Shown here: positions 4,527-5,741 of the stretch, piece by piece
Numbering within the stretch: position 1 is the first letter of the stretch
Layout: every line of letters begins with the position of its first letter
Assembly: GCA_014874425.1 (NCBI GenBank)
Contig: JACWAG010000275.1
Location: forward strand, 1 to 5,741
Direction: 5' to 3'
DNA: 5,741 nt
Source of the DNA: Syntrophaceae bacterium
Lineage (GTDB): Bacteria; Desulfobacterota; Desulfomonilia; Desulfomonilales; Desulfomonilaceae
Made by a program: the position numbers and the translations under genes
Notes under the pieces: generated by a model
Told to the model about the DNA's origin: nothing
The model's input: only the letters and a program-made list of their open reading frames with translations
Database searches by the model: none

Positions 4527-5741
4527 CTATCGGACCAGGAACCTGCGCCAGAGAGCGCTTCCCTTCGAGGACTTACTTTCCGCTTTAAGCCTCCTTTCCA
4601 TGTGGTCGTGCGCTTGTTCCATAAAAGCTTCTATCCGCGTTTTTTCGTTGGTTTTCTTTAATCCATCATAAACGAGTGTCAGCATGGGTATTTCGGGCCT
4701 GGCCTTGAGCGCTCTCATTAGGGCCGCCGTAACCACTGTCCCGTACGAACAGTTAAGGGTCATGAGATTCAAGACTCCGTCTGCGCCCGTATCCAAGTCT
4801 CTCAATGCTGTGGCGATAGGCGCTGTTATCCCTGCAGGCAGTTTGGTATGTGCGTAGTTGGTCGCGGTTTTCCACATGCCGATTCCCATCAGGTCCAGAG
4901 GACTCTTTGTCACGTCCCTTGCAGCTTTTGAAGCTCTAACATTAAGCTCCAATATAGTCATCAAAGTATAGAACAGGCCGTGACGAGCAGCTTCTCTGGA
5001 CTGGCCACTTAACAGGCTCCACACGAAGTCCCTAAGTGTGCCCAACTTGAAACAATCCGACAAGGTGGGCGGCGACAGGATGCTTCCTCCGTTGGCCTCA
5101 ATTTCCCGAAAAACGTCGTTGTTTGCAAAAGGAACCACTCGAGTATAGTAGTCGCCGGTTACAGCAATTACAGGTCGCGGTTTATCATCTTCTACGGGAA
5201 ACGTATAAAGATCGTGGAGAACTTCTTCCATTCCCTCTCTGACGCGTCCTGTCCTTAGGGCATTATAGAGCTTGTTTCGGCATCCACTGTAAACCATATC
5301 CAAAGCTGTTTCGTTTCTCGCAAGCGGCCGGATCTGTAAAAAAAGACTAAACAGTAGGTCATATGCGTTAAGACCTTCCCACAACCGTAACAGAATGCGT
5401 TGATGACTCAGTTTGGAAATCCTGAATTCATCAAGACCAAGTTGTATGTTCTGTATAACTCCTAGAGAAAGTCCGAGCTGGCGCCGAATTTTTTCTATGT
5501 AAACAGGGAATTGGCCAAGACGGCACACATCGGGATTAACCATATAGAATCTGGACCTGGCGACAGAGTCTTCCGGTAGGGTTTTCGCTAGTTTAAGATA
5601 GTCGCCCAGCACTAAAACAAACGGGTGACATTCTCCTCCTACCATGTGAGGCCGGCCTAGTCTCTCGGACGCCTCGTCAGGAGACGGCAGCACCTTCGCA
5701 TCGAGCCCAACAGACATTGCGGCAGCGGCAAACGCATAGGC
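4527..5741 (-). CDS. Acyl-CoA dehydratase activase-related protein, C-terminal part (partial at window edge)
   Basis: The protein resembles the C-terminal, HgdB/DUF2229-like region of 2-hydroxyacyl-CoA dehydratase activase-related proteins, which belong to the ATP-driven, iron-sulfur electron-transfer chemistry of anaerobic acyl-CoA metabolism (families of HgdC/BadFG activators and their dehydratase partners). Numbering from the ATG at 5717, motifs in order are GGECHPF (Cys30), VCRLGQF (Cys65), TGDYYTRVVPFANNDVF (187-203) and NCSYGTVVTAAL (Cys323), ending near LVYDG (348-352) and a basic tail. Cys30, Cys65 and Cys323 are candidate cluster ligands. The visible ATG is probably not the start: the frame stays open to the edge (eight more codons, AYAFAAAA), no Shine-Dalgarno precedes it, and the GECxP motif comes very early for the family. 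The rest of the gene, perhaps including an ATPase activator domain, lies outside. No dehydratase subunit gene is visible, so the substrate is unknown. A T6 run follows the stop but no clear terminator stem. Confidence 0.82.
   Translation of the reverse strand, partial: AYAFAAAAMSVGLDAKVLPSPDEASERLGRPHMVGGECHPFVLVLGDYLKLAKTLPEDSVARSRFYMVNPDVCRLGQFPVYIEKIRRQLGLSLGVIQNIQLGLDEFRISKLSHQRILLRLWEGLNAYDLLFSLFLQIRPLARNETALDMVYSGCRNKLYNALRTGRVREGMEEVLHDLYTFPVEDDKPRPVIAVTGDYYTRVVPFANNDVFREIEANGGSILSPPTLSDCFKLGTLRDFVWSLLSGQSREAARHGLFYTLMTILELNVRASKAARDVTKSPLDLMGIGMWKTATNYAHTKLPAGITAPIATALRDLDTGADGVLNLMTLNCSYGTVVTAALMRALKARPEIPMLTLVYDGLKKTNEKTRIEAFMEQAHDHMERRLKAESKSSKGSALWRRFLVR

Overview
This 5.7-kb window looks like chromosomal DNA from an anaerobic, Gram-negative-type bacterium. 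Desulfobacterota (the former Deltaproteobacteria) is the best guess. That inference rests on three things: a cytoplasmic multi-PAS hybrid histidine kinase with a GGIAHDFNNLLQ H-box, a small RRM protein with a Gly/Arg-rich tail next to ribosomal protein S21, and a protein related to the activases and dehydratases of anaerobic acyl-CoA chemistry. Base composition is moderate by eye. No mobile element, CRISPR array, tRNA or rRNA is visible.

Layout. Positions 1-3260 read rightward. A perfect TATAAT at the window edge and a good Shine-Dalgarno precede a 62-residue single-pass membrane protein (37-225). After a 152-nt spacer with a small inverted repeat comes a 960-residue hybrid sensor kinase (378-3260): four PAS modules, HisKA, HATPase and receiver, with no membrane segment. 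Positions 3278-4127 form a leftward unit. A promoter near 4096-4127 leads to a leader of about 200 nt containing a strong bulged hairpin (4004-4046), then an RRM-type RNA-binding protein (3589-3882), an 11-bp intercistronic hairpin (3525-3560), and rpsU (3278-3481). The rpsU ribosome-binding site lies in the arm of a small GNRA-capped hairpin. Positions 4128-4336 are non-coding and hold tandem and inverted short repeats. A 54-codon ORF follows at 4337-4501 (+). From 4527 to the right edge, leftward, lies the 3' part of a gene for an acyl-CoA dehydratase activase-related protein, cut off by the window end.

How they work together. The clearest functional unit is the RRM-rpsU pair. The same gene pairing is known from cyanobacteria, where both products respond to temperature. 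Here the pair has a long structured leader and two further hairpins at decisive points, suggesting post-transcriptional control. The kinase, the small membrane protein and the dehydratase-type gene have no demonstrated link to it. Nothing in the window proves a new multi-gene system. The candidates most worth testing are the leader RNA and RBS hairpin of the RRM-rpsU operon, the repeat cluster at 4121-4183, and the two small proteins.
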